From the NCBI RefSeq assembly GCF_029256985.1, contig NZ_JARIDQ010000045.1, forward strand, positions 1 through 64,000: a stretch of DNA of 64,000 bases, written 5' to 3'. Shown piece by piece: positions 37,143 through 46,664 of this stretch. Within the stretch, counting starts at the first letter, position 1, and each line of letters opens with the position of its first letter. This DNA comes from Otariodibacter sp. (GTDB lineage Bacteria > Pseudomonadota > Gammaproteobacteria > Enterobacterales > Pasteurellaceae). The notes below the pieces were generated by a model, which made no database searches, was not told the DNA's origin, and saw only the letters and a program-made list of their open reading frames with translations. The position numbers were made by a program, and so were the translations under genes.

Positions 37143-39263
37143 TTAATTTAATCCAGCTTGTTGAAGAAGCCAATCACATGGATGAAAACGATCACCATAT
37201 AAAGCAGCGTGCCTTCTAAGTTGTTTTACAATTTCTTTGGCTCCAATCTCCTCGATATAGGCATAAATACCTCCTCTAAAATCAGGAAAATCTACACCTA
37301 ATACGGATGCAACATTCCCTTCTTCTTTTGAAGTGATTACATTATCTTGTAAGCACCAACATGCTTCATTGATCATTCTCAAAATACAACGACGGGCAAT
37401 ATCTTGTGACTCCATATTATTTCGCATGATTGTTTCCATTACCTGATAAATACTTTTATCTTCTTGAGTGCGATTTCCTTTTGTATCATATAAATAAAAT
37501 CCTCTTTTATTTTTACGCCCTTTCCGTTCATTCATAATTAACAATTGAATGCCTTCAGGTAAAGAAAAGCGCTTACCTAATTTATTCACCATTGCTGCAT
37601 TAGATTTAACAATAACATCCAATCCCATATCATCAATCATCGCAAGTGGACCTGTTCTAAAACCAAACTCTTCCAATGATTGATCGATAAATTCTATACC
37701 TTCTCCATCAATTAAACATTGTATTGCTTCAAGCAAAAATGGTGTCAATATTCGGTTGATAAAAAATCCTTCTTGATCAGCGACTACAATCGGTAATTTA
37801 CCTTGTTTTAATGCAAAATAAATAGCTTTAGAAATCGTTTTCTCACTTGTTTGAGCATGAGGAACAATTTCTATCATTTTACGTTTAGTTACAGGACTAA
37901 AATAATGAAATCCAACAATATTTTCAGGACGTTTCGCAACTGAGGCAATTTCACTAATCGAGAAAGTTGAAGTATTACTTGCAAAGATTGTATCTTCACT
38001 ATAATAACCTTCACTTTCCTCAACCATCTGTTGCTTTAATGATAAATTTTCATAAACAGCTTCCACGATAAAATCGGTATCTTTCACCGCTATCAATCTA
38101 TCACCACCAGTAATTAAATTCATGCGTTGGATCATTTCACCGTGAGAAAGTATCTTGCGATCAACCTCTTTTTTCATCAATTCATAACTATTCTGCAATG
38201 CTCTTTGAATTTCAGTTGGATGAATATCTTTAATTCGTACTGGTAATTTTGCATTATTCGCTGTTAAATAAGCTATTCCAGCCCCCATATAACCGCTACC
38301 TAGAATACTTACTTGTTTTATATGCGATCCTGAAGCGGTTGCTTGATAGCGATACCGCATAGATTGTTCTGATTTTTTTAAATTAACCAAAACTTGAGAT
38401 TGTTCTGTGAAAAATAATTCCACAAATGCTTGCTGTTCTAACGCTAGACCTGCTTTAAAATGAGGTTCTTTTAATACAGAAAGAATTTTAGGCATAGCTG
38501 GATAATTATCAAATGATCTATTCCACAAACGATTTTCTACAAAATTAAGATAATATTCACGAAATACTGGATTACCTAATAAATTCTTTTTCCATTTTCT
38601 TATGCGAGTAAGTGAATTTTTATAATCTACTTTAGCAACTTCATCATTTAAAAGTAATTGATAGGCAATTTCAAAAGCGTTGCTTGAAGGAATCAAACGA
38701 TCGACTAAACCCAATTGTAATGCTCTTTCAACATTAATTTTATTGCCCGATATGAGTAATGAAGCTGCATTAGCTAAACCAATTAAACGAGGTAAACGTT
38801 GTGTTCCTCCAGCAAAAGGTAAAATTCCCGATCTAACTTGAGGCATTGCAAATTGTGTATAGTGTTCTTCGCTTGCAATACGATAATCACAAGCCAAAGC
38901 AAGCTCCAATCCTAATCCAAAACAAGCACCATCAATCACAGCAATAACCGGCATTTTTAACGTATTAATTTCTCTCATAACTGCCTGTGCATCTTGGGTT
39001 AATGCCAACAATTGAGCTTCCGTTTTATCTTGTAATTTACTTAAGTTATACCCTTGAATAAAGCATTTAGGCTTTGTTGATCTAAAAATTACACCTTTAG
39101 CTCGTTGATAAATAATTTCACCTATTACATCACGTAAATCTGATATAAAACTTTCTGATAACCAATTATCCTGCTCATCGAGTACATGAATACTTACTAT
39201 AGCAATTTGGTTATGATCGATCTCGACACTGAAAGGGGAAATATTTTGTGATTCTTGTTGCAT
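37143..39263 (-). CDS. fadJ: FadJ-like fatty acid oxidation complex alpha subunit, altered hydratase site
   Basis: The ATG at 39263 follows a perfect AGGAGG and gives 706 residues. The N-terminal enoyl-CoA hydratase domain keeps Glu120 (GACFGLGLELALACDYR) but has Gln142 in MPQVRSGILPFAGGTQR where catalytic Glu is expected; the oxyanion segment reads FIQGYN rather than the usual IAGAD. The dehydrogenase domain looks intact: GSGYMGAGIAYLTANN, catalytic His in VGFHYFSPVTKRKMIEIVPH, and DQEGFFINRIL. It is downstream of fadI with 10 bases between. It may act as a 3-hydroxyacyl-CoA dehydrogenase with weak or no hydratase activity. Confidence 0.85.
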   Translation of the reverse strand: MQQESQNISPFSVEIDHNQIAIVSIHVLDEQDNWLSESFISDLRDVIGEIIYQRAKGVIFRSTKPKCFIQGYNLSKLQDKTEAQLLALTQDAQAVMREINTLKMPVIAVIDGACFGLGLELALACDYRIASEEHYTQFAMPQVRSGILPFAGGTQRLPRLIGLANAASLLISGNKINVERALQLGLVDRLIPSSNAFEIAYQLLLNDEVAKVDYKNSLTRIRKWKKNLLGNPVFREYYLNFVENRLWNRSFDNYPAMPKILSVLKEPHFKAGLALEQQAFVELFFTEQSQVLVNLKKSEQSMRYRYQATASGSHIKQVSILGSGYMGAGIAYLTANNAKLPVRIKDIHPTEIQRALQNSYELMKKEVDRKILSHGEMIQRMNLITGGDRLIAVKDTDFIVEAVYENLSLKQQMVEESEGYYSEDTIFASNTSTFSISEIASVAKRPENIVGFHYFSPVTKRKMIEIVPHAQTSEKTISKAIYFALKQGKLPIVVADQEGFFINRILTPFLLEAIQCLIDGEGIEFIDQSLEEFGFRTGPLAMIDDMGLDVIVKSNAAMVNKLGKRFSLPEGIQLLIMNERKGRKNKRGFYLYDTKGNRTQEDKSIYQVMETIMRNNMESQDIARRCILRMINEACWCLQDNVITSKEEGNVASVLGVDFPDFRGGIYAYIEEIGAKEIVKQLRRHAALYGDRFHPCDWLLQQAGLN

Positions 39264-39273
39264 ATTATCCTCC

Positions 39274-40578
39274 TTATTCACTTTCAAGTACCATTGCTGC
39301 ACCTAACCCACCTAACCCACTTGATGCTATAAGAGATAAACCACCTCCTTTTCGCTTTAACGCATTTAGTGATTGAATCAAAATACGTAAACTTGTTGCA
39401 GCGCGAGGATTACCAAATGCAATTGAACCACCTAGATGATTTAGTTTATCTTGATCTATTTCACCAAGACAAGCGGTTCGATTGAGTTGATTTTTTGCAA
39501 ATTCATCTGATTCAAATAACCGTAAATTAACTAACATTTGGCTTGCTGAGGTTTCGTGAATATCAATATAATCCATATCCTGCAAACTGACTCTAGCTCT
39601 ATCAAGAGCTTGACTACTTGCCACAGTCGCACCCATAAACATATTATGCCAAATATCATTACCAATAATTGAGTAACTACGAATATAGCCGAGAGGGGTT
39701 AAACCTAATTCTTTTGCGCGATTTTCTCTCATTAACATTACAGCAGCAGCGCCATCAACTGGTCTAGGCATATTAGCTTCAGTTACCGTTGCATAGGATT
39801 TTCCTACAATTGTCGAAAATCTATTGTAATACTTCATCTTATTGGCCGAAGGAATAATTGTATCTGACACAACAGCATCAGTGTAAGGTAAAGGAAATGA
39901 AGGCATTACCTCACCTTTTAAAAGCCCCAGTTTCCATGCATTGACAGCCTTCTCATGAGAATATCGAGCAAACTCATCCTGCTCTTGACGACTCAAATGA
40001 TATTCTTGAGCCATTTGTTCTGAAATTTCAGCCACAGACATTTGAGTCATATAATCTTTTAAATTAACTCCATGAGGTTTTAAATCACGCCAAGAGAACT
40101 CACGAAAAAGCTTAAATTTCTTTTCAATCGTTGGTACCTTAAAAATAGCTTTTAATTTATGTACAACTCTTGGACTAATACTAAAAGGTGCATTAGAAAT
40201 AGAATCCGCTCCTCCTGCAATCCCCGCAGAAATGGATCCACTAAGAATACTTCCCACAATATTTACTACTGCCTGTAAACCTGATAAACACGAGCTACTC
40301 AACGTATAAGACTGTAAATATGGCATATTTAATGCTAGAGCAATTTCCCTTGCTGGATTTGGAATATCTGGCTGCTGGATTACCTGACCAAATACTAGCT
40401 GCTCTATATGATGACGTTCAATTTCAACATGACTCAATAATTCATTTGTTACCATAGTGCCAAGATCGGTCGCATAGGAAGACTTAAATGCGCCATCTCT
40501 TTGTACAAAAGGTGTTCTCAGCCCTGAAACGATTGCAATCCGTTCCCCTTGGGCATTAAAAAGATTTTGTGTCGCCAT
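39274..40578 (-). CDS. fadI: FadI-like thiolase lacking two catalytic residues
   Basis: 434 residues, full length for FadI. The nucleophile Cys97 is present (TLSSSCLSGLQAV). The usual GHP His is Asn390 (GGSIAFGNPRAATS), and the C-terminal acid/base Cys is Ser420 (LIASSGLGGLGAAMVLESE, where E. coli has TACAAGG). A working degradative thiolase needs all three, so thiolysis is unlikely or much changed. The codons (AAT and a Ser codon) are clear in the DNA and the frame is intact, so this is not simple decay. Pairs with fadJ in an operon; AAAAGGAGC precedes the ATG. Confidence 0.86.
   Translation of the reverse strand: MATQNLFNAQGERIAIVSGLRTPFVQRDGAFKSSYATDLGTMVTNELLSHVEIERHHIEQLVFGQVIQQPDIPNPAREIALALNMPYLQSYTLSSSCLSGLQAVVNIVGSILSGSISAGIAGGADSISNAPFSISPRVVHKLKAIFKVPTIEKKFKLFREFSWRDLKPHGVNLKDYMTQMSVAEISEQMAQEYHLSRQEQDEFARYSHEKAVNAWKLGLLKGEVMPSFPLPYTDAVVSDTIIPSANKMKYYNRFSTIVGKSYATVTEANMPRPVDGAAAVMLMRENRAKELGLTPLGYIRSYSIIGNDIWHNMFMGATVASSQALDRARVSLQDMDYIDIHETSASQMLVNLRLFESDEFAKNQLNRTACLGEIDQDKLNHLGGSIAFGNPRAATSLRILIQSLNALKRKGGGLSLIASSGLGGLGAAMVLESE
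39469..39477 (+). repeat. DNA uptake signal inside fadI
   Basis: ACAAGCGGT with TCGATTGAGTTGATTTTTTGCAAATTC after it, the complete extended motif, inside the thiolase coding sequence (opposite strand to the gene). Confidence 0.9.
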
Positions 40579-40722
40579 AATGGCTCCTTTTACATCTATT
40601 CGTCTTTAATTAAAAATTTTATCATTCTATCATGTTGATTTGGAATTCGAGGAGATAAACCAATAAAAGCGGTCAGATTTTTTCATTTTTTTGCAAAAAG
40701 TTTTAGAATGCTAATAATTTAA

Positions 40723-41366
<644 letters not shown>

Positions 41367-41367
<1 letters not shown>

Positions 41368-41549
41368 TGACAATTGTAAATTGCCCAACATGCAATAAAG
41401 AAGTGGTTTGGTCTCCAGAAAGTAAATTTAGACCATTTTGTAGTAAACGTTGCCGCCTTATTGACCTTGGTGAATGGGCTGATGAGAAAAAATATATTGC
41501 AGGAACAAGCGAAGGATTTCATCTTACTGAAGACGAGCTTGATTACTAA
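41367..41549 (+). CDS. yacG: DNA gyrase inhibitor / zinc protein YacG
   Basis: 60 residues with a four-Cys zinc site (CPTCNK near residue 6 and [13 protein letters not shown] near 25). The short acidic tail [13 protein letters not shown] matches the family. E. coli YacG binds GyrB and inhibits gyrase. Overlaps the coaE stop by one base. Confidence 0.93.
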
Positions 41550-41581
41550 CTTCGCTAACAATTGTATAAAACTATACAAAT

Positions 41582-42001
41582 TTACCTACAATCAGTATCT
41601 AATTTGAGTTTGCGAATTAAATCTGTGTTTGCAGGAGGAAATTGCCCTTCTTCTAGTGAGGATTGCTCAATCCAGAACCCCTCCTGCCCTTCCCTACCAA
41701 AAGGCTCTCCCGCCCACTCTTCCACTAAATAAAAGAAAAATTCGATGATCTTATTTGGGTAATCAAAAGAAAAATGTTCATAAGGAAAGGCACTTAAGGT
41801 AACTATCCCAACCTCTTCTTCTAGTTCTCTCTTTAGTGCTTCCTCAGGAGTTTCATTTTCTTCAACTTTTCCTCCAGGAAACTCCAAAGATTGAGCGAAA
41901 TCCTGCCCTTCTAGTCTTTGAGTTAAATAAATTTGACCAAATTCATTACGAATAATGCCTGCCGCTACACGCACAGTAGGCTTTGAATTATGTTCTTCCA
42001 T
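41582..42001 (-). CDS. mutT: 8-oxo-dGTP diphosphatase
   Basis: Removes 8-oxo-dGTP from the nucleotide pool. 139 residues with a complete Nudix box, GGKVEENETPEEALKRELEEEVGI, at about 43-66. FSFDYPNKIIEFFFYLVEEW and GFWIEQSSLEEGQFPPANTDLI match MutT. Directly downstream of secA in the same orientation but separated by a terminator; in many gammaproteobacteria mutT follows secA. Confidence 0.93.
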   Translation of the reverse strand: MEEHNSKPTVRVAAGIIRNEFGQIYLTQRLEGQDFAQSLEFPGGKVEENETPEEALKRELEEEVGIVTLSAFPYEHFSFDYPNKIIEFFFYLVEEWAGEPFGREGQEGFWIEQSSLEEGQFPPANTDLIRKLKLDTDCR

Positions 42002-42114
42002 TATTTTTATTTTTTTACCTTTTTATTAAATTTATACAAAATAGTACCACGTATACACTATCAAATTCTCATATAAAAACCAAATTTCTGTACAAAAATC
42101 AACACTAGAAAAAA

Positions 42115-42150
42115 CGGTAAGATTTGCATTTTGATCTGCTCATCTTACCG
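42115..42150 (-). terminator. Terminator of secA built from an inverted uptake-like core
   Basis: CGGTAAGAT and ATCTTACCG form a 9-bp stem. On the minus strand it reads ...ATCTTACCGTTTTTTC, a standard rho-independent terminator 26 bases after the secA stop. The arm GCGGTAAGAT is a partial uptake sequence. Confidence 0.85.
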
Positions 42151-42175
42151 CTTATTATTTATCTAAACACTCTAC

Positions 42176-44878
42176 CTAAGCATATTTTGCTTTATTTCCA
42201 TGACAGTGTTTATATTTTTTACCTGAGCCACAAGGACAAAGTTCATTTCGACCAATTTTTAGATTTGCTAACTCTTCATCAGTTAAAGTCTTCTCTTCAG
42301 CCCCCTCTTCCTCATACTGCATAGCTTCTTCTTCAGCATTCTCTATACGTTCTTTTTCAGCTTGTTCAACCTCTTCAGGATTGCGTACTTGAATACGACT
42401 AAGAATACTTATTACATTTGCTTTCAATAGATCCAACATATTGGTGAACATTTCGAAAGATTCTTTCTTATATTCTTGTTTCGGATCTTTCTGTGCATAG
42501 CCACGTAAATGAATTCCTTTACGTAAATAATCCATTGCTGCTAAATGTTCTTTCCACAGCTCATCTAAATTCTGTAACATTACACCTTTTTCAAAGTTAC
42601 GCATAATTTCAGAACCGACTATTGATTCTTTTTCTTCATACTGTTGTTTTGCAATATCAACAATACGCTCACGAATAATTTCTTCATGAATATCAGGTTC
42701 ATCATCTAACCATTGTGCAATTGGAAGATCTAAAGAAAATTCTTGTTTCAAGCGATTTTCAAGACCTTCAATATCCCACATTTCTTCGATAGATTGGGGT
42801 GGAATATATTGGTCGATCACTGCATTAAATACATCAACACGAATAGTGTTAATCATTGGCGAGATATCATCAGTTTCTAATAAATGATTACGCTGTTCAT
42901 AAATCGCTTTACGTTGCTCATTTGCTACATCATCATATTGTAAAAGTTGTTTACGCCCATCAAAGTTATGGGCTTCCACTTTCGCTTGGGCAGATGCAAT
43001 CACTTTTGTTAGTAATTTAGACTCCATCGCCTCGCCTTCTTCAGTGAAGGCTTTACGCATCATATTTAGTTTACCTTCATTTAGGTAAATACGCATAAGT
43101 GCATCATCTAACGATAGATAAAAACGTGATGAACCAGGGTCCCCTTGACGACCTGAACGACCACGTAACTGGTTATCAATACGGCGAGATTCATGTCGCT
43201 CTGTACCGATAATATGTAAACCGCCCGCTTTCATTACGATGTCGTGGCGTTCTTCCCATGCTTTTTTGATTGCTTCAATTTGTTCTTCCGTTGGATTGTC
43301 TAATTTTGCAACTTCAGCTTTCCAGTTACCACCTAGCACAATATCAGTACCACGCCCAGCCATATTGGTTGCAATAGTTACAGCTCCTGGATAGCCTGCA
43401 TCTGCTACAATTTCTGCTTCGTGCGCATGGAATTTAGCATTCAATACTTTATGTGGAATACCAGCTTTAGTTAAAGCCTCTGAAAGCGCTTCTGATTTTT
43501 CAATTGAAATTGTACCCACTAACACAGGCTGTTGGCGAGCAATGCAATCTTGGATATCTTTGATAACCGCTTGGAATTTTTCAGGTTCACTCTTAAACAT
43601 TAAATCCGTTCTATCATCACGGATCATTGGGCGATTTGTTGGAATAACCACAGTATCCAAGCCATAAATTTGTTGGAACTCAAACGCCTCAGTATCTGCT
43701 GTACCCGTCATCCCCGCTAATTTTTCATATAAACGGAAATAGTTTTGATAGGTAATTGAGGCAACAGTTTGGTTTTCACCCTGAATATTCACTTTTTCTT
43801 TTGCTTCAATTGCTTGGTGTAAACCATCAGACCAACGACGACCAGCCATTGTTCGACCCGTATGTTCGTCGATAATAACAACTTCCCCATCTTTCACAAT
43901 GTAATCTACATTGACTTCAAATAATTTATGCGCTCTTAATGCTGCATAAACGTGGTGCAATAAACCGATTCTTGCTGGTGAATAAAGGCTTTCATTTTCA
44001 GCCATTAAACCCATTTTAGTTAAAAGTTCTTCGACCTTAATCATTCCTCGTTCAGTTAAATGCGCCTGTTTATTTTTAAGATCTAAGGTAAAGTCACCAT
44101 CACCTGTATACTCCTCAGAATCCTCTTTATCTTGGGCGATTAAATGAGGGATAACTTGATCAATCGCTTGATAAATTTGAGTTGCATCTTCCGCTGGACC
44201 AGAAATAATTAATGGTGTACGCGCTTCATCAATTAAGATTGAATCTACTTCATCGACCAATGCATAGTGCAGAGGACGTTGAAAACGATCTTCTTTGCTA
44301 TGAGCCAAATTATCACGCAAATAGTCAAAGCCTAATTCGCTATTCGTTGCGTAAGTAATGTCTGCCGCATAAGCAGCTCGCTTTTCATCAGGCTGTAACC
44401 CCGGCACATTAACTGCAACTGTCAGTCCTAAAAATTCAAATAATGGACGGTTAGTTTCTGCATCACGACGAGCTAAGTAATCATTTACAGTAACAACGTG
44501 AACTCCTTTACCTGTTAACGCATTAAGATAACAAGGTAACGTTGCTGTTAAGGTTTTCCCTTCCCCTGTACGCATTTCTGCAATATTGCGATCAGTTAAG
44601 ACCATCCCACCGATCATCTGCACATCAAAATGTCTCATGTGCATGACACGTTTACTAGCTTCTCTCACTACCGCAAAAGCTTCATGTAATAAGCTATCTA
44701 ATGATGCACCATCTGCTAGACGTTGTCTAAATTCAGTCGTTTTGGCTTTTAATTCATCATCAGTTAATTTTTCAAATTCAGGTTCTAGTTTGTTGATTTG
44801 TACAACACGTTTGTTTAAACGGCGTAAAGTACGGTCGTTACTACTCCCAAAAATAGAAGTCATTAATTTAGTTAGCAT
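42176..44878 (-). CDS. secA: Preprotein translocase ATPase SecA
   Basis: Motor of Sec protein export, 900 residues. Walker [10 protein letters not shown] near residue 102, [19 protein letters not shown], the helicase II motif [25 protein letters not shown], and the C-terminal zinc tail [14 protein letters not shown] that binds SecB. AGGAAAGGA precedes the ATG. A SecM-type gene lies 91 bases upstream on the same strand, so secA translation is probably raised when SecM stalls during secretion stress. Confidence 0.98.
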   Translation of the reverse strand: MLTKLMTSIFGSSNDRTLRRLNKRVVQINKLEPEFEKLTDDELKAKTTEFRQRLADGASLDSLLHEAFAVVREASKRVMHMRHFDVQMIGGMVLTDRNIAEMRTGEGKTLTATLPCYLNALTGKGVHVVTVNDYLARRDAETNRPLFEFLGLTVAVNVPGLQPDEKRAAYAADITYATNSELGFDYLRDNLAHSKEDRFQRPLHYALVDEVDSILIDEARTPLIISGPAEDATQIYQAIDQVIPHLIAQDKEDSEEYTGDGDFTLDLKNKQAHLTERGMIKVEELLTKMGLMAENESLYSPARIGLLHHVYAALRAHKLFEVNVDYIVKDGEVVIIDEHTGRTMAGRRWSDGLHQAIEAKEKVNIQGENQTVASITYQNYFRLYEKLAGMTGTADTEAFEFQQIYGLDTVVIPTNRPMIRDDRTDLMFKSEPEKFQAVIKDIQDCIARQQPVLVGTISIEKSEALSEALTKAGIPHKVLNAKFHAHEAEIVADAGYPGAVTIATNMAGRGTDIVLGGNWKAEVAKLDNPTEEQIEAIKKAWEERHDIVMKAGGLHIIGTERHESRRIDNQLRGRSGRQGDPGSSRFYLSLDDALMRIYLNEGKLNMMRKAFTEEGEAMESKLLTKVIASAQAKVEAHNFDGRKQLLQYDDVANEQRKAIYEQRNHLLETDDISPMINTIRVDVFNAVIDQYIPPQSIEEMWDIEGLENRLKQEFSLDLPIAQWLDDEPDIHEEIIRERIVDIAKQQYEEKESIVGSEIMRNFEKGVMLQNLDELWKEHLAAMDYLRKGIHLRGYAQKDPKQEYKKESFEMFTNMLDLLKANVISILSRIQVRNPEEVEQAEKERIENAEEEAMQYEEEGAEEKTLTDEELANLKIGRNELCPCGSGKKYKHCHGNKAKYA

Positions 44879-44969
44879 AAAATCCTTTCCTAATTAGTTT
44901 TATTTTTCAAAAATTGATAGACATAAATTTAAATCCTTATATCTATTTTTACTTAAATATAACAATAAA

Positions 44970-45299
44970 TTAACGAAGAAATGGACCAGCACGAATAGGA
45001 GGAACTTCACTTGTGATAAAGCGGTAAGATCTTGCAAAAAATTTGCCAAAAGTAACCGCTTGTCGTACATTGAAAGTTGTTGGAATGTGATTATTTAATA
45101 AATGGATATGTTGATGAACAACACTCTTGACAGAAGCGTGTTCGCTTAACGCTTCCGCAATAATTTGTTGATTAATTTCAGCATTTGTTGCATTTTCTCG
45201 TAAAATTGCTTGTGTTTCTGGTAACACCAAAATCGCAACAAACCCCAAGAGTAATTGCGACCAAAAAGGTGAACGATGTAATTGACGAAAAAATCCCAT
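44970..45299 (-). CDS. secM: SecM secretion monitor (ribosome arrest peptide)
   Basis: 109 residues directly upstream of secA. A hydrophobic export signal (FWSQLLLGFVAILVLPETQA) lies at residues 12-31. The protein ends FITSEVPPIRAGPFLR: Ile102-Arg103-Ala104-Gly105-Pro106 is the E. coli SecM arrest core (GIRAGP), with the stop three codons after the Pro as in E. coli. The residue before Ile is Pro, not Gly, and it is preceded by a second Pro; the spacing to the upstream aromatic (Phe94) differs by one from FxxxxWIxxxxGIRAGP. TTCCT near its 3' end could pair with AGGAA of the secA ribosome-binding site. Identification rests on position, signal and motif together. Confidence 0.88.
   Translation of the reverse strand: MGFFRQLHRSPFWSQLLLGFVAILVLPETQAILRENATNAEINQQIIAEALSEHASVKSVVHQHIHLLNNHIPTTFNVRQAVTFGKFFARSYRFITSEVPPIRAGPFLR
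45019..45061. repeat. Inverted pair of uptake-signal cores inside secM
   Basis: AAGCGGT (45019-45025) and ACCGCTT (45055-45061) face each other within secM, with TTGCAAAAAATTTGCCAAAAG between. They could form a 7-bp hairpin in the mRNA just before the arrest codons. Confidence 0.7.
45055..45063 (-). repeat. DNA uptake signal inside secM
   Basis: ACCGCTTGT, exact core, encoding the RQAV segment of SecM on the opposite strand. Confidence 0.88.
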
Positions 45300-45354
45300 T
45301 AATTTAATAGTATGCCATTTAAAAAGTATTGAGTTGATTATACGATACTTTTCA

Positions 45355-45383
45355 TAGAATATCTCAATAATTAAGATATTCTA
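45355..45383. repeat. Inverted repeat between secM and the dciA-like gene
   Basis: TAGAATATCT-CAATAATTA-AGATATTCTA, a perfect 10-bp inverted repeat in the 115-base divergent promoter region. Could be an operator or a hairpin at the 5' end of either transcript. Confidence 0.6.
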
Positions 45384-45414
45384 TCCAGAAATTAGCCTAG
45401 GGTATGATAAAAAG

Positions 45415-45723
45415 ATGAAAATTCAGTCAGTAAAAAATATTATAGACATCTTAGAAAATTCGAGTCTATCAAAAATTGTGCAAAAGAGTAATCAGATTAA
45501 TACGCTCAATGAACATCTTAAGTATCAATTACCAGAGCAATATAAGCCTCTATTTAGAGTAACAAACATCCATCATAAATCAGTCACTATTGATGTGAAA
45601 AATGCTTCTGTCCACCAAGGTTTCTTGCTACAACGTGCATTTTTACTTAAACTGATACAAACAGAATTTCCTCATATCACACAATTAGAGTTGAGAGTTA
45701 ATCCTGATTTTAAATCTATTTAG
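45415..45723 (+). CDS. DUF721 / DciA-like replicative helicase operator
   Basis: 102 residues of the DUF721 type (SVKNIIDILENSSLSKIVQKSNQINTLNEHLKYQLPEQYKPLFRV then VKNASVHQGFLLQRAFLLKLIQ). In bacteria without DnaC, DciA binds DnaB and helps load it. In Pseudomonas and others a DUF721 gene lies divergently beside secM/secA, as here, which strengthens the assignment. It is a minimal single-domain version. The assignment as DciA is from memory of family and synteny. Confidence 0.75.
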   Translation: MKIQSVKNIIDILENSSLSKIVQKSNQINTLNEHLKYQLPEQYKPLFRVTNIHHKSVTIDVKNASVHQGFLLQRAFLLKLIQTEFPHITQLELRVNPDFKSI

Positions 45724-45754
45724 AATTGCTATTCCTATCGAGAGGACATTATCT

Positions 45755-46138
45755 ATGAATATGAAAACATTAGCAGTATTTGGTATCACAGCACTATTAA
45801 GCGCTTGCTCATTGCTACCAGAAAAAACCGTTTCAGGAACTTATAAAGGAACATTACCTTGTGCCGACTGCGAGAAAATTGAAGCGAATATCATATTGAA
45901 TAATGATAAAACTTATCAATATAATGCTGTATTCTTCAAAAATAAAGAACAATATCCATTTATTGAAAAAGGTACTTACGAATGGTATCCAGAGAAAACA
46001 GATGTGCTTAAATTAAGTGACTCTAGAAACCTCACATTACATATTACTGATAGTTATATCGAATTATATGATGCAGAAGGCAATGCGCCAGAAAGCGGAT
46101 TAAGCTATAAACTTGAAAAAGTAACACTAAATAAATAA
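45755..46138 (+). CDS. NlpE-like lipoprotein (N-terminal domain only)
   Basis: 127 residues with a lipoprotein signal (MKTLAVFGITALLSAC). After it comes the NlpE N-terminal signature SGTYKGTLPCADCEKIEANIILNNDKTYQY, including the CADC motif. E. coli NlpE (~236 aa) has a second OB-fold domain, absent here. NlpE reports copper, redox or lipoprotein trafficking stress to Cpx; whether this short form signals is unknown. GAGAGGACATT precedes the start. It lies 31 bases after the DUF721 gene. Confidence 0.82.
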   Translation: MNMKTLAVFGITALLSACSLLPEKTVSGTYKGTLPCADCEKIEANIILNNDKTYQYNAVFFKNKEQYPFIEKGTYEWYPEKTDVLKLSDSRNLTLHITDSYIELYDAEGNAPESGLSYKLEKVTLNK

Positions 46139-46664
46139 ATTGATATTAGAATTATAGTATATTACGCAAATAAAAGTAGTTATTTTGATGGATTACCTCG
46201 AACCGTACTGCTCTTATTAGAATGCTTATATTAACCGATTTAATTACTATTATCGGACAGAGGTTCTAAACTATCATCTTTTCAACGGATTAAATGAGGT
46301 CAATTAGCTAATAGAAAAATCGATTAGAATTTGTAACACAGAGAGATCTCATGATTCACTAAATAATATGATACCCTTAAATATGGACAGGATAGAATTC
46401 TACGCCACTACACCTGTACCTGCTATCTTTTATTTGTTAAATATAAGCATATCTTTTTGATATCCTCTGGATATTATTGTAATTTTTTAGGTAACTCAAC
46501 TCCATGGCTTAATCATAGATATTCTAAATCCTAGCTCTTCTAAATAAGTAGAAAACGTTTAGATAACATAGCTACTTAGTTATAAAAAATCTGCTCCTTA
46601 ATTAGTTAGATTTTCGTCCAATTTTTTAGGAGCAGATCATATTTTATGAGATATTTAAATGATT
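46139..46664. other. 526-bp stretch without a recognisable gene
   Basis: No ORF above the track threshold and stops in every frame I read. Base composition is similar to the flanks. The only clear structure is the secDF terminator near its right end. It could hold a decayed gene or an unannotated RNA; I see no diagnostic motif for either. Confidence 0.6.
46589..46637 (-). terminator. Terminator of yajC-secD-secF
   Basis: ATCTGCTCC and GGAGCAGAT form a 9-bp stem with a 31-base AT-rich loop. On the minus strand it continues GGAGCAGATTTTTTATAAC, giving a six-T run 28 bases after secF. Confidence 0.82.

Noticed and set aside
39274-40578. fadI as a pseudogene
   Set aside because: The frame is intact and full length, has a good ribosome-binding site and keeps the nucleophile Cys; substitution without decay argues against a pseudogene.
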